DNA of 64,000 bases from Laetiporus sulphureus 93-53 (GCF_001632365.1 NW_024468513.1:1041609-1105608), one strand, 5' to 3'. Shown: positions 44,680-56,881, numbered from the stretch's first letter. Made by a program: numbers and translations. Notes: generated from the sequence alone by a model not told the origin.

Positions 44680-46435
44680 GATGAGGGGTTGGTGCGCGAG
44701 ATGGGGATGCGGTAATCTTTCCGTGCAGGGCAGGTGGTGTCGGCGGCATTGTGACCATTGGTGCCACAGACCACACAGAAATAGTGAGCAGACTCGCAAG
44801 GCTGGTCGGCCGGGCGAGCCTCATGATTGCAGACAAGGCAGGCCTGCCGATGCATATCGGACGTGTGAGTAGTCTTTCCACAGAAGCGGCACACCGGTGC
44901 CCGCTTCTTGCAGTGACTTTCGAGATGTGTGAGGCGCCAGCAACGAGTGCACTGACGGAATACGGGACGATCTTTCGACTTCTTAACCATCAGGCGCGAA
45001 CCGTAAAACCATATAAAGCCAGCGGCGTCACCGCGGTTGTCACGACCAAGGAGGTTGCGCGCGCAGAAGTCGCGGTGCACATCCTCAATAGAAATGATAA
45101 GGGAGGATTTCCCGAGCTGCTCACGGTGCTCAGGGGGAACGACAAAGCCGGGAAGACCATTGAAGTGAACGGAGGAAAACATGGAGTTGCGGCGGAGCTC
45201 CGCCAGAATCTCCTCCTCGGTGAGCATGTCTCCCGAGTCAGGGTGACGGAGCGGGCAGCTCGGAATGAAAAGTTTAGTCACCGGGGCGAGAGGGCGGAAG
45301 TCTTGTGGGACAGATGCCTGCTCTCGAGGGCCCGGTGCAGGGGACGGTGCACGTGGGACCACGCCCAGCAGATGACGGATGGGCCGGAGACACTCCTTGA
45401 TGAGTGCATCCGGGGAATCATGCGAGAACGCCGCTTGGACCTTGGTTGGTCCAGCGAAGCGAAGACCGAGAAAACGTACCTTGGCCCACGCGGGGGTCTC
45501 GCGCAGGCGTGCATGGACCTTAGCATACCATTGGGGCATGGTACCCCCTGCCTCGATGGCGGCATGCTGCTCGGGAGTAATGAGAAGGACGTAGCACTTC
45601 TCGCGGTTCTTGGCGGCCACCTGTGCCATAGATTGGGCATTCGGGGCCTGCGTCTCAGGCTGCGTTGTAGGCTGCGCTGCAGGGGCAGCAGCACTGGAGT
45701 CGGCGGCGGGGGCACGTTGTCGACCAGTACGGATTGGCGGTTGGGGTCGCGGTCCCTCGGGGGCCTGAGGAGGGTGTGGCAGCGGACGCCCACGTACTAG
45801 CTGGGCCTCGATAGCCGACAGCCGCGTGTTGATGGCTGACGTGGCCATACGAACGCCGTCCTCGACAGCCTTAGTCAGGGCAGCCTGCACGTCGATGCCG
45901 ACAGGGAGGGCGCCTTCCGTGCGCGGGCGGGTGTGCGGAACCTCGTCCATGAGTGCGTCGTCGTCGAGAAGGACGGCTGCGTCGGCGAGCTGACGATGGA
46001 AGAGAGCCTGGTAGAGTTGCAAGATCCGGGCACCAGCCTCGGTGTCGATGATGAGGGAGTCGCGTAGGAGAGCGTTGTGGAAGTCGCGAAGGCAGGTANN
46101 NNNNNNNNNNNNNNNNNNNNNNNNNNNNNNNNNNNNNNNNNNNNNNNNNNNNNNNNNNNNNNNNNNNNNNNNNNNNNNNNNNNNNNNNNNNNNNNNNNNN
46201 NNNNNNNNNNNNNNNNNNNNNNNNNNNNNNNNNNNNNNNNNNNNNNNNNNNNNNNNNNNNNNNNNNNNNNNNNNNNNNNNNNNNNNNNNNNNNNNNNNNN
46301 NNNNNNNNNNNNNCCTGGGGCCGACGACGTCGCGCTCGCTGGCGGTGGAGACCCTCCCGGAGGAGTTCGCTCGACACCTATGCCCTCCATGGTTGATTCG
46401 CTGGCAGTCGCTTGTTGGGCGCTTATAGCGGACAT
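44676..46435 (-). CDS. LINE ORF1: Gag-like protein with zinc knuckles (interrupted by gap)
   Basis: The probable start is at 46435 (MSAISAQQATASESTMEG), 28 bases inside the element. The frame disappears into the gap 46313-46099 and re-emerges as TCLRDFHNALLRDSLIIDTE, running to TGA at 44678-44676. A Pro/Ala-rich linker precedes the C-terminal nucleic-acid-binding region with three Cys/His clusters: CTRCWRLTHLESHC, CRFCGKTTHTSDMHRQAC and CVVCGTNGHNAADTTC. Such proteins coat LINE RNA. No stop codon is seen outside the gap; frame across the gap cannot be checked. Confidence 0.8.
46099..46313. other. Assembly gap of 215 N
   Basis: A run of 215 N inside LINE ORF1, probably an estimated gap caused by the repeat. 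Confidence 0.95.
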
Positions 46436-46685
46436 GGTGGTACGGGAAAAAGAAGCGTGTGTGGCAAGTAAAATATTGCAGGCGATTGATATATCCCCTT
46501 CCCCTTTAAGTGTGTCTACTGAATGTTTAGAATCATGTTCAGTCACAGCCGAGCAATCCGCACTCCAGCTGCCTACAAACTTAGCAGGTAAGGGACGATC
46601 CGAGTCGCGCCCTTCACTTGAAGATGCATACGATGAGCTTGTGTACACCGATAGCCAACGACACCGAGTTCAAACAATCCTGGAA

Positions 46686-48317
46686 CTACCCGGTATAGTC
46701 ATCCCTCCTCATCTCCGTAATAGAGGTCAGCCCGCGACACTCGTATACCTTCGTGATCTTCAGTCCTGAACGCGCCGCTAGTATGCTAAACTCCTCTACG
46801 GTGCGCTCTCCTCCCTTGAACATTGTGAACATGTACAGGTCGTGCATGTTCGCGAATGAATGTCCATATCCGTAATTCGCTGGCAGCGGTGACGGCGCTG
46901 ACCTCAGGTAACTGGAGCCCACTGTGGTTTGCATCACGTTGTCTGCTATCAGGACGCGCGAGTGAAGGCCCATTGCCCTGCGAAGGTGCGACAGAATTGT
47001 GACACAGACGTCATCTTCCCAATCGTGACTGCAGCAGATTAGTGCGCTGAAAACAGGCATGACGGGTATACATACAGTATGTGGCGTAGCAAATACACAT
47101 CTGCGCCTCTCGTCGGTTGTTCAGTGAAGAAGTTGTGGGCGACGAGTTTGACTCGCCCTGATGACAATGACTGCGGAAGTTCCTTCCGCCAGACAGTCGC
47201 GGCCTCTTGAATAACAACAGCGCGATCTTGAACGATAAATTGTAATTTGGGGTACCGCTTCGCTAACTCCATGCTCATCCCACCTAGGACGCCATAGTGC
47301 TGTTTCAGTTATTTGGCAGAACATGAGTTGAAATGGCGTAATGTACCGATACCCGCTCCCACATCGACAACCACGCTCGATCCAAGTGACTCCCAGGGAA
47401 AGTCTAGTGACATCCGTTAAGAATTCATCGGAAACATCGGAATGTAGATTCACCGTCACATACTGCAGGGGCCTGAACATGCCCTAAGCCAAACTCCCAC
47501 ATGCCAGCTTTCCAGATCGCTCGCTCCGGTCGAGGGGCGATGGTCCCGTCTGGAAGTTCGACCGTCTGCTCAAGCCATTCCCAGAAGTCTTTATCTGTCT
47601 CGTAGGCCTCCTGGAAAGCGGACTTTCGCGAAGGCTTGTCGAACGAACCGTACAGGACTGTGGGCAATTTATCCGAGGCCGTATATACCTCCATGCAGCT
47701 GACCACGAGAAATATCAGCGAGGCAGATCGGGAGACGGCAAAATCGCGAGGCCCACTTCATCAACAACCAGCACCTCAAAGGCTCGTTGCGGACAAGATG
47801 TTGGCTGGCTGTATTGTTCACATAATAGTTATCCTTCACCTCGGCGAAGATGTGGATGGTGCAAAGACAGCGAAGGACGCGTCCTTCCTCTTCAATCAGA
47901 AGCATCGAAGTTTATACAAGCAGAAAAGATACCTAGACTCTGCGCGTCGATACCAACCTGTCGACTGATACCTTGGATTGAGATGCCTTCTTCCGGATCG
48001 GCGCCGTCCAGGACATCAGCAATGCGTGATTCTGCAGCAATACGCAAAGCTTGCGACCCGAAGTAGGAGTTTATAACTTCGGTCATCCGGACGATGGGAT
48101 CGTGTACAAGATCGATGCCCATGCCACATGCGCCGATGAAAGTGCGGCGCGCCTCAAACAACGTAGGCGACGGCAAATGGGATCGTTCCGCTGGAGGGGT
48201 CTGCTCCTCGATCTCCCATTCTTTGATGACCACCTCTGCTGTATCGGCAAGGAGCCGCACAAGGGACCTCAACTGCTTCGCCTTCTGGACTACGGGGATG
48301 CTGTCTATGAGAGCCAT
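46686..48317 (-). CDS. SAM-dependent O-methyltransferase (Methyltransf_2 family)
   Basis: Six minus-strand exons, 48317-47933, 47889-47757, 47698-47454, 47403-47347, 47283-47076 and 47028-46686, give 456 residues, the usual size for fungal COMT-like enzymes. An N-terminal helical dimerisation domain (RIAAESRIADVLDGADPEE; GRVLRCLCTIHIFAEVKDNY) precedes the catalytic domain: DFPWESLGSSVVVDVGAGIG (SAM-binding), KLVAHNFFTEQPTRGADVY, LRHILHDWEDDVCV (His of the HDW motif, the expected base), SRVLIADNVM and APSPLPANYGYGHSFANMHD, ending ECRGLTSITEMR. It transfers a methyl group from SAM to a hydroxyl of a small, probably aromatic compound; the substrate is unknown. Introns are 43-63 bases. The start was chosen as the first in-frame ATG giving a compact N-terminus (MALIDSIPVV); MCSF, five codons upstream, is possible. 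Confidence 0.92.
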
Positions 48318-49410
48318 GGAGAAGGAACACACAAAAAATCACGTCTCTCCACATCCCTTATATTCTGTGTTAATGTGCTCGGAGTTCATTATCAACTCAC
48401 CATAAATACTTCCTTCCAAGATTAGTATTAGCTCCAAATGGCAGAGAACATCATGTTTTGGCCCCACTCAGTTGCTCCAGACTTCCGAAATCTCTATTGT
48501 CACTATGACATCCTGTCTCTATCCGGCGGCGTTTTCTCAGAGAACACGACGTCCGGGGCTACGATCGCTGAGCAACTCTCGGGGAGCCGTTATCTGCTTC
48601 TTGAGGGTCAGCAGTTCGTAGAAGAGAAGCATTCTAGGTAACAAAAAAGGGGGTCATGTTCCATCGTGACACGCTTGTGCGAATCAGTACGATCCTCACG
48701 GCGTTTTCTCGCTTTCCCATTTCCTTCGCTCGAAACCAGCGCTGACGTGATCTTCTATAGACTGCATCTGGACTTACGTCTGTCCGAAATTACCTCCGAG
48801 GGCTACAAGATCGAAGACGTAGACTGATGGATTAGTTGAGCTGGGATCCACCCTTTGAGGCAATTGGTGCTAGTTTTACGAAATGAGGCCGTGCTTGCGC
48901 AATCGTGGATTCATTTAGCCAATGACTTGGAACTTGAACGTCTTCCGAGTCGTCTTTCTGTATCTACATGGGATGCCTGACTTTCTTGCATCATGAAATC
49001 GTGCGAGCATATGTAGGTCCCCTTACTTATCCCATGGTAGTGATGAACCTTGATTCTGTACATCTTGGCGTCATCCTCGTCGCTTTTACATCCGTGAGAG
49101 TCTTGACTATCGTGTGGGCGTGGACGTTCTGGCTAAGCCGGCCACTGATAGAATGTACGCTGAACTATCTTGAGTAGTGGTATGGTTATAGTGAGAGCGA
49201 AGGAAAAGTCATACCTGCCTCGGACATCATCAAACCAACGCCGGTGCGTCTGTCCACATCAATGGGGTTCGCGCACACGAGCGAGTCACGATATCATCCA
49301 TGCATATAAGGACATATCTTACTAGATTGCAGCATACTAGAACAAGGGAACAAGACAGGGATATCGACTGCGCAATGACCAACTGCATTGATCGCCTGGG
49401 CCGTGAATAC
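48318..49410. other. Intergenic region between O-methyltransferase and FDH
   Basis: About 1.1 kb. 48291-48720 has no counterpart in copy A and should hold the methyltransferase promoter. 48721-49135 is shared with copy A (36286-36670). Open frames here are short and unsupported. Confidence 0.45.
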
Positions 49411-50897
49411 TCAGCGTTGACCGTATGCCTTCGTTTCGTACTTTCCGAGGCCGACAATGACGTGCTGGGGGTCTTGCGGCTTGCCGGTCAAGTAGTTTTC
49501 GAGAAGTTCCCTGGTACCAGCAGCGTAACGCGCCTGCGCATCCAGCGTCGTGCCAGAGTAGTGAGGCACCATGCCGTTTCCTCCGCCGAGAGGGTTCTTC
49601 ATCGTCCTCCAGGGGTGGTCTTTCGGAGCAGGTTGTACGTTCCATACATCACCTGCATACCCAGAGAGTTGACCACTCTTCAACGCCGCAGCGACAGCGT
49701 CCCTATCGCAGATGGCGCCACGAGCAGTGTTTACGAGCCAAGCACCCTGGTGAGACCAGACTGAGCCTTAGTTCGGGGAGCAATTGAGGATAACGAACCT
49801 TCTTGAAGTGCTTAAGGAGCTCAGCGTCGATAAGGCCCCTCGTACCCTCATGCAACGGGCAGTTGACGGTCACGACGTCACACTGCGCGACGAACTCCTT
49901 TAAATCCTCCACGCGACGAACGTTAATGGCCTTCGCAGCATCTAGGGGGACAGCAATCAGGCGCTATACAACAGGGTATCACAATGGACGTACGCTCGGG
50001 AAGGGGATTGTAGTCGTAGTACAGCAGCTCCTTGCAATCAAAGGGCACCAAACGCTGAAGAACGCGGTAGCCGATACGGCCGGCGCCAATGGTACCGACG
50101 ACCTTGCCTTCAAGGTCAAACGCGTTACGTGCGACCTCGGAAACAGCCCAGTCACCGCGCTCAATCATCTCGTGAGCAGGAACGAAGTTGCGGACCAGGA
50201 GCAATATGCTCATGACCACGTGCTCAGCCACAGAGACAACGTTCGAGCCGGAGACTTCGAGCACTTGAATATGGCGCTCAACGCAGGCGTTGAGGTCAAC
50301 ATGGTCGGAACCGACGCCCGCAGTGATGCAGCACTTCAGATGCTTAGCCTAGATTTGACATATGCCATAAGGTGTCGATGAGCGCCGAGCAGGAAGCGAA
50401 AATGTGAGACCAAAGAGACCAGCTGAGCACGAAAAGACGCTTGCCTCTTCGATGAGCTCACGAGTGAGATACCCAGGGTGGAACGGCGTGGTGATCAGAA
50501 CCTCCGCCTGAGCGGGACGGGTATCAGTATCATAATCATCAAGAGCACTCGAGCAAATGCACTCACGTCCTTGATGTGCTTGTGGAAATCACTGGTGTGA
50601 CCGTCCTTATCATCGGTCACCTTGACGTCGCATGAGTGGAGATTCTGATAATCTATTCGAGGATACCTACGATAAATTCGTGGCCTAGCGACTCCAACCA
50701 TGGCCGTAAGGCGAGCTACATTCCTCTCATCAGTAACACAGATACTGCGCGATTGCGACACAGACCTGATTCTCAATGGTACCAAGGAGACGGGGCTCCT
50801 GCTTGGCGGCCTCGCCGCCACTGTAGAGGACAGCCAAAATCTAGTTTGATAGGTCAATAGAGCAGCATATCTGGGAGAGAAGCGTATTCGCCTTCAT
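49411..50897 (-). CDS. FDH1: NAD-dependent formate dehydrogenase
   Basis: Eight minus-strand exons, 50897-50892, 50840-50766, 50715-50671, 50620-50567, 50507-50445, 50348-49994, 49941-49799 and 49746-49411, give 358 residues, the normal length. The start is [30 protein letters not shown] and [14 protein letters not shown] (formate site) follow, then [17 protein letters not shown], the NAD-binding [45 protein letters not shown] and the catalytic-His region [20 protein letters not shown]. It oxidises formate to CO2 with NAD+. No targeting peptide is present in this model. Two introns start with GC (50891-50841 after ATGAAG, and 50444-50349 after GAG); reading them as coding gives stops. The first exon encodes only Met-Lys and is the least certain part. 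Confidence 0.93.
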
Positions 50898-52035
50898 ATT
50901 AGAGGTAATTTACGGGGAGGCGAAAGGTTGCTGAAGATGGGGCGGATCTGGCGAAAGGCCTGAAGAATGGGCATCACCAGTGCGATCCGGAACTTTATAT
51001 GCATGCCAGAACGCCATCCGGGTGAGATGCCTTAGCTAAGGGCAAATTCGGCAAGGTCAGTAGCAACTCGACAATTCCGACCTGCTGACTGCTCAAGCAT
51101 AAGAGATTCTATCCATATTCAGAGTACACCGCGCAGCGGGATGGGAGCACGAGAACGGGTATTCAGCCACGATTGCCCAAAGCGGAGTGCCACGTGGGCA
51201 TGCGCGCCGAGTTGCTCCTTCGACGATGCTGCAAGAGGACATAGGACAACATGTTTTCGCGTACTAAACGCCTGAGGCGATGTTCACCCGGCCGTCGTCT
51301 CCGATTGTCCACGACCTCGCGCGCCCTCAGCTTACGGCACCCGCTTCTTGCGCCCGGATGTTCCGTACATAGATATAGACCGTGTATCAGGCTGTGATGA
51401 ACTTTCAGACAGCTGTCTTGTTAGCCCGTCTTGGGTATCATCTGATACGGACCTTCTGCTAGTCTGCTGGTCATGAAACCAAGGCTCTCCGATGTAAGGC
51501 ACGAGTCCCTCGAAATGTTCTTGGAGACTCTTGCTGACTACGCATCTGGTCGGGTGAATAGTATCTTGAGAAATTAGCAATCCGGCTCCCGCGTGCTCTG
51601 TCAGCACGTCCACACGAGACGTGAGCGACATCTTCCGAGCTCTCCACTCCTTTCCGGAGTCGTAAACAGTTCATGCACTCTTCCTCATTGGTATGAGCGA
51701 ATGCACGCAGGACCGACGAATCGAAATTTGCCGCCTGCTTTGTTGCCTCACGGCCCGATGTATTTTTACCGGCGTCCCGCCCATGTGCCAAGACGTTCCG
51801 GTGCTTCGTTCATTGTACTGGTCGTTTACCATCCCGAGACGTCCGCGGACCAATGATTGTCCACATAAGCCACACAAGTTACAAATGCGAGCGGATATCG
51901 TTGCACATGATAGTCAATAGACAGAACCTTCGTACCTATGGATTACAATCCATCTGTTGGGCCTCTGAAAGATGACCGCTGATACTACTCACCTCTGCAA
52001 TGGCATGTACGCGGATAGTCGAGAGGAGCTATACG
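50898..52035. other. Unresolved region, possible small minus-strand gene
   Basis: 50898-51330 probably holds the FDH promoter. Between 51877 and 51332 the minus strand has three adjoining open stretches in different frames (MVNDQYNERSTGTSWHMGGT; AFAHTNEEECMNCLRLRKGV; SLQEHFEGLVPYIGEPWF with a basic end GRKKRVP) that could be exons of a short gene, but I could not find splice sites joining them convincingly and recognise no family. Confidence 0.3.
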
Positions 52036-53699
52036 TTATCCTCCCGAAGAAGCGAATGCAGCATCCTTCGGAGAAACCATTTCATACTCATCCTCGCCGA
52101 TGCTCTCCAATCGGTTCGTGGGAGGAGGGCTGCGCGGGCGCACATCTTGATTTACCACTTCCCACTCCACTCGGATGAAAACCCACATCCACCGTCGTAC
52201 AACTTCGGCAAACTCGAAACAGAACATCACCACATCGCCTTCCGCATAAGCGTGTAGATGGCTGGACAGCTTCGCGCTCCACGTAAGGCGGAGTACCAAG
52301 TCCACAATAATTGCGAACGGATAGACTGGCAACGGGAAGAGCAACGTATGACGAAGCCCGTACGGATGCCATAGTCGTCTCGGATTGGGCGTAGTGTGCA
52401 CATCGCCACCTGCGAACGACTCTTTCGACCCGTCGACATCGGCAGGAGGAGAGGGCGGCTGTTTGCCCGATGAGGCGGTTCGAAACTGCATGGGGAATAG
52501 TAGCAAGGGACGCGGAAGGGACGATGCGAGTCGTGATTGGCGATGCACAAGTTCAGGATCGGATGAACGCGGGACGAGGAGATCAAAGCCCCAGTCATTG
52601 GTTACGTCCCACCAGAACGAGTACAGTGAGTTTACTACTGCAGCAAATAGCCTGAAATGGACAGACATTGCTGAGTCATGAACCTGTGTTGAAACGGAAT
52701 CTGCTAACCATAGTCGAAATAACGCATGCTCGCCGTGCCAAACTTCATGGCTTGCCGCTTCGCCCTTTATGGCAACCAGTTCCGATACGACGATGCGTTG
52801 CGCTGCTGATAAGTATATGACAGGGAATGACGTCGCGTATTTCATTGCGTTGAAAAGAGGTCGCTGACTCTCGTTGGTGGGTGATCTGTACTCAACAAGG
52901 CATTGCCTGAACCGCACTGCATATGGCAAGCTGTATTGCGATTATTACCTCTGCATCGAGATTCGATACAACTAGATCGTGAACGAACCTCATCAATGTT
53001 GGTAGGATCCAACGCGTCCATCCATCCTGCGGCGGTGTTACAATGAGGCTCCCACCAGGCATGAGCATGCAAAATGACAGCCAGACGTCTCCTAGTACCT
53101 TCGCAAATGACGTACAGACATCTGCAAAAACCACATCGGCGAAGTGGATCCGACGAGAAGGAAATAAGCATCGACATATCGAGCTATCTCAAGCTCAGTT
53201 GAGGATCTGCATGCTGCGGAACAGGTTGGATAGAGACTCACTAGAGAAACTTGTCACGTTCTGCTTTCGCAATAATGTGGAAAGGAGAGATAAGAATCAT
53301 CAAGACAACCAATATCGCGACCGCAGGTATAAACTTGAATGCATCTACGCGAGAGATGTCCCCAAACGTCGCGTACCTGTATATTGACCAGGTCGCGACA
53401 GTCCAGAGTGCATACTGAGTGAAGAGTTTGTAGACGGGTTTGTAGAGCGCTGCAGAGTTCCTGGAATATCTCCACCTTGAGTTGACTCGGCCATCCAACG
53501 GTGATGATGAGACAGTTCGAATCCTATGTGTATCATAGTGATCCAGATCAAGCACAGAGCGAGCATCCAGTCCCGCGAAGCGCAGTCCATGCAGATTCGC
53601 CGCCCATCCAAGTATTCCGAGTCCAGCGAGGGTCAAGACACGGAAAGGTAGCGGAAAGGTAGCGGAAAAAGGAGGTTCGGCTAGGGTATCATCAGACAT
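52036..53699 (-). CDS. ERD1: EXS-domain membrane protein, Erd1-like
   Basis: Three minus-strand exons, 53699-53242, 53183-52989 and 52930-52036, encode 515 residues. Helices include FRVLTLAGLGILGWAANLHG and PAVAILVVLMILISPFH. The EXS core follows: FADVVFADVCTSFAKVLGDV, PYAVRFRQCLVEY, LFNAMKYATSFPVIYLSAAQ, FRLFAAVVNSLYSFWWDVTN then DWGFDLLVP, and EFAEVVRRWMWVFIRVEWE. These are hallmarks of the ERD1/XPR1/SYG1 family. Yeast Erd1 acts in the Golgi, recycling phosphate and retaining glycosyltransferases and luminal ER proteins; no SPX domain is present, which favours Erd1 over Syg1/Xpr1. The acidic, Pro-rich tail (residues about 480-515) is likely cytosolic. Another ATG 27 codons upstream would add a Leu-rich head; the compact start MSDDTLAEPPF was preferred. 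Confidence 0.88.
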
Positions 53700-55286
53700 G
53701 GCAATGCTGCTCAGAAGTCGTGATGGTTGGACGAAAAGCAGACTTCGAGAAGTGTAGAGAAAGCAAGGATGAGGGGGCACACCGGTTATGCCCTCACTGT
53801 GCGTTCTCCTTTTCGTTGTCGTCGATAGCGGCGAGAGTGCTACGTGTATGAAACTCAGCTACGTGTATGAAACTCAAGTGCAATCATAACTAACTGACAT
53901 CGCTGAACGTGCCACGTGGCGCTTTCCTGCCGCCACATATGGTATCACGTGATTATCTTCCCAAATTCCAACTCCAACCCGTGGATGACTGTCGCAAAAA
54001 TTCTGTAGAGTTTATTTCGAAATGCAACGCTTTCGGCCGCGAGGATGAAGTCGATGACCGTGGTGCTTTCCATCCTTTGATATGTGCGCTATCTTTAATT
54101 GAACGTAGTCCATGTACTGTTTGGGCCTTTCCTACATCCGGTCTAGACTGATCCTATTTGTTCCTACGTCTTATTAACTTCGCAACTAACACGAGTAGGT
54201 CACCTCAAGTACCTATGGGGCAGGGAATGCATCGAACCTGCCAAATAGCAGTACAGTATGTTATGTGTACTTACTGTCGCATGTCCAACCGCGACAGAGT
54301 AAACACCTTTAAGTGGTTAGTGTTTTACAGGCAAACATCCATACTCTGTTGCTCCCGGGCGGGGGAGGGGGGGACGTTAGCAGCACAGTCGGGAAATCCA
54401 GCCTATAAATAGCAGAAACATCGGGCTTCCAATCGTACTGAACGGCAACTTGAATGAGCTTCTGTAGACGAAGATCCTTCATCCACGAGTTCTTCCATTC
54501 ATCGATGCGGTCAGATATCATGCTGTGCAACCTGTATCTCTTGGAAGTTGCTTTAGCGACTTGTCTATTCGGCTGATTGATGAATGTTACTTGATTATTC
54601 TTCTTTGTGCCGAGTTTGAAGTTTTATGTCCTGTGCACCAATTCGAAGGCATGTGTATCATCTAATTTGACCTTAACAGCTTCACAAGAAGGAAAGGCCC
54701 TCTAGTCAGACGATGTCGCTATCAGTATTTATGGACTGGGGCATATGCGCAGGACATTAGAAGTTCCAGAGGGATTCACCGAGATTGTTGTCCGGAATAC
54801 TGGCCTTGCGAGGCTACTGCTATGGTGACTTCGGTGATGTTCAATCACTGTGTCCATCGTCGGCTTGTTCGTGGACCTCTTCGGAATTGTTAGTTGACTG
54901 CATTCGGTGACTGTCCTTTGCACAATCAGATAACGGCTGACGTTAAACGTGATACGATCTATTGCGAGATAGGTATACTGCTGGACGGTATATATGAGTG
55001 ATCCACAGGAGAATGCTCTGGTATGTCGGGGTATGTGTCGCATTCTACGCTGTCAGATGCTCACAAGACGTCCATTGCCTTGATAAACCTGCCGATGAGG
55101 TGGATAGCTCTTCTATGTCGATGTGATAGATGCCCTGCAAATCGAACGACCAAGTATTCAGATCTTGAGAACAGACAGCTAAGTGCACACAATTGAGACA
55201 ATAAACGGAACACATCCGAACGTTTATACCGAATGTCGGCAGGACTATCTCCAATTTAACTGGCATGAAAGGACGTACCCTATGAG
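53700..55286. other. Intergenic region without supportable genes
   Basis: About 1.6 kb. A direct repeat AGCTACGTGTATGAAACTCA occurs twice near 53855-53874. One minus-strand stretch (54530-54370, RIDEWKNSWMKDLRLQKL then AVQYDWKPDVSAIYRLDFP) looks protein-like but is isolated and matches nothing I know. No RNA genes seen. Confidence 0.35.
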
Positions 55287-56474
55287 TCACTTGGTTCTCA
55301 GATGCTTATCCCGAGCTCGACGCTTTGCTTCCTCCAGTCTCTTGCTCTCCGGAGAGTGAGGCACTGTAGCGGGCGCTTTGAGCACACGCAGCATACGGAT
55401 GTCGGCGTAATAATTATCGGTCTTTTGGACGTGACGGTGGCTGATGCACGCCTTGACGTGAACGACCGCTCCTCTGAGCTGTGCTTCATATTCATTCGGA
55501 AGAATGAGCTCCTCGTCCATCTTGTATGCTGGCAAAGTGCACTCCTTGAACTGCTTGGCTCTGATGATCTTCTGGAGCTCTTGCTGCGCAATACCGTACT
55601 CGCATCTCCAGTTCGTCATGGAGAAGGGATCGTCGCTGCTGTCTAGCAGAAAGATATTATTCATGGACTGCCCAGATTACTGATTTAAAGAACATACGAA
55701 TAACAACTTCATCGGGCTTCACTCGCTGCAGATAGAACCATCAGTTACATTGCGATTTGGCATTTGCTGTACTAACCTCGAAGATTGCATGCCTGACCTT
55801 AACACTAGTAGGATCCCACTGTTCGTCAATGATGGAATTCGTCCTGTTGCATGTAGCATCCTTGGTCATTTTGGAGTTGATGATACTCCGGAAGCCATGT
55901 AAAACGTTGTCCCAATTAACTCCAAGTTCCTTCCACTGGGGATTGGTGGGCTCTATGATATGGGCTCGCGCCTTCGCTGCGCTGAACTCTTTATCGAAAC
56001 GGCCATTCCATTTGCCGCAAGCGGTGAGATAATAGCGGGTCGTGGTAGGGTCGATCTCTCCAATCCACTCTACCTCCGCTTCTCTTCCTTCCGGCTCAGG
56101 CGCACCTTTAACCACGAGAATATCGTAGTCTCCGTACTTGCGCCATTCCACATATTCGAACAGCCTGTTGGAAGCGACGTAGAATGATGAGTTTGACACC
56201 TTCGTAACTATCTGCTCAACAGGATGCTCGGGATTCGCAGCAGATCGCCGTGGCTGCAAATGAGACGAGCCGCTCGGCTGGGACGGCATCTGAGCAGCAT
56301 CTTCAACAGCTAACGACTGTGAGGGTGGAGGTGTGGTTGCTGAGAGGAGACAAGTCGATACACTTCACATCGTCAAGCCGGTCGTGATCTGAACGCACCA
56401 TGCGACCTCAGTAGCTCATCTTCATCCTCATCGTACGGGAGACTTCGCTTCAGACTCGCTCGTTTAAGAACCAT
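55287..56474 (-). CDS. Orphan protein, homologue of the decayed copy at 28.6-29.4 kb
   Basis: Four minus-strand exons, 56474-56399, 56339-55777, 55725-55698 and 55642-55287, close in frame to 340 residues. The start is MVLKRASLKRSLPYDEDEDE. The central part reads SNSSFYVASNRLFEYVEWRK, YYLTACGKWNGRFDKEF and KVRHAIFE; the C-terminal part reads CTLPAYKMDEELILPNEYEA then QLRGAVVHVK and ends in a basic helix (KRLEEAKRRARDKHLRTK). No signal peptide, helix-bundle membrane domain or enzymatic motif is visible. The basic ends and a small-domain look could fit a nucleic-acid-associated protein, but that is a guess. The 28-base third exon is supported by the homologous 37-base exon in the other copy. 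Confidence 0.65.
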
Positions 56475-56881
56475 CGCGAAACGAGGCCGATGTCGATGAC
56501 TTTGATGTAGGAGAATGCACGCTACTCTCTGATCAAGATAAGGCAACGGGCGAATCTTGCCAATGCGCGACAGCAACTCGGCTCTTGCCGAGTCACCGTG
56601 GGATACGACGCCGAATCCAAAATGCGAGATCATAGTTGACACTTTGCGCAACTAGTGCGTCGAACAAAGTTATGCTTTTATATTGAGCGTATGCGGTGGT
56701 CATAGATGAAACTTGAACGAGATGAACGATCGAAATTGGAAATTGTCGCGGAGGCAACGCTAGCGCCTTGCAAGCGCCCGCTGGTTTCAGGAGACAACGC
56801 CCCGGGCAACTCCCTTATATGAGTGTCGCGAAAATCTTCCGAAATGAGCCTTGAATATGCAAACTTTCTGGCCTGCGGTTA
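56475..56881. other. Intergenic region
   Basis: About 400 bases upstream of the orphan gene and adjoining the inverted-repeat element; presumed promoter. No site recognised. Confidence 0.35.

Larger units (their letters stand above)
40591..46462 (-). mobile_element. Full-length Tad-like LINE retrotransposon with 12-bp target duplication
   Basis: GGCAAGTAAAAT flanks the element exactly (40579-40590 and 46463-46474). On the minus strand it runs from 46462 through ORF1 (Gag with zinc knuckles) and ORF2 (endonuclease, reverse transcriptase, RNase H) to a poly(A) tail, seen as T14 at 40591-40604. It is 5.87 kb as assembled, including a 215-base gap. The element inserted into the left edge of duplication copy B: the pre-insertion sequence can be aligned to 34435-34470 of copy A. 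Confidence 0.92.
46463..50900. repeat. Segmental duplication, copy B (genes open)
   Basis: Counterpart of 34435-38590, carrying a readable O-methyltransferase and formate dehydrogenase. It was split at its left edge by the LINE; the few bases of its left part lie at 40571-40590. Confidence 0.85.

Noticed and set aside
44751..45800. A 349-codon plus-strand open frame
   Set aside because: It is antisense to LINE ORF1, whose zinc knuckles and codon pattern are clearly on the minus strand.
54370..54530. Protein-like minus-strand stretch WKNSWMKDLRLQKL..YDWKPDVSAIYRLDFP
   Set aside because: Isolated, with no joining exons, start or recognisable family; not enough to call a gene.
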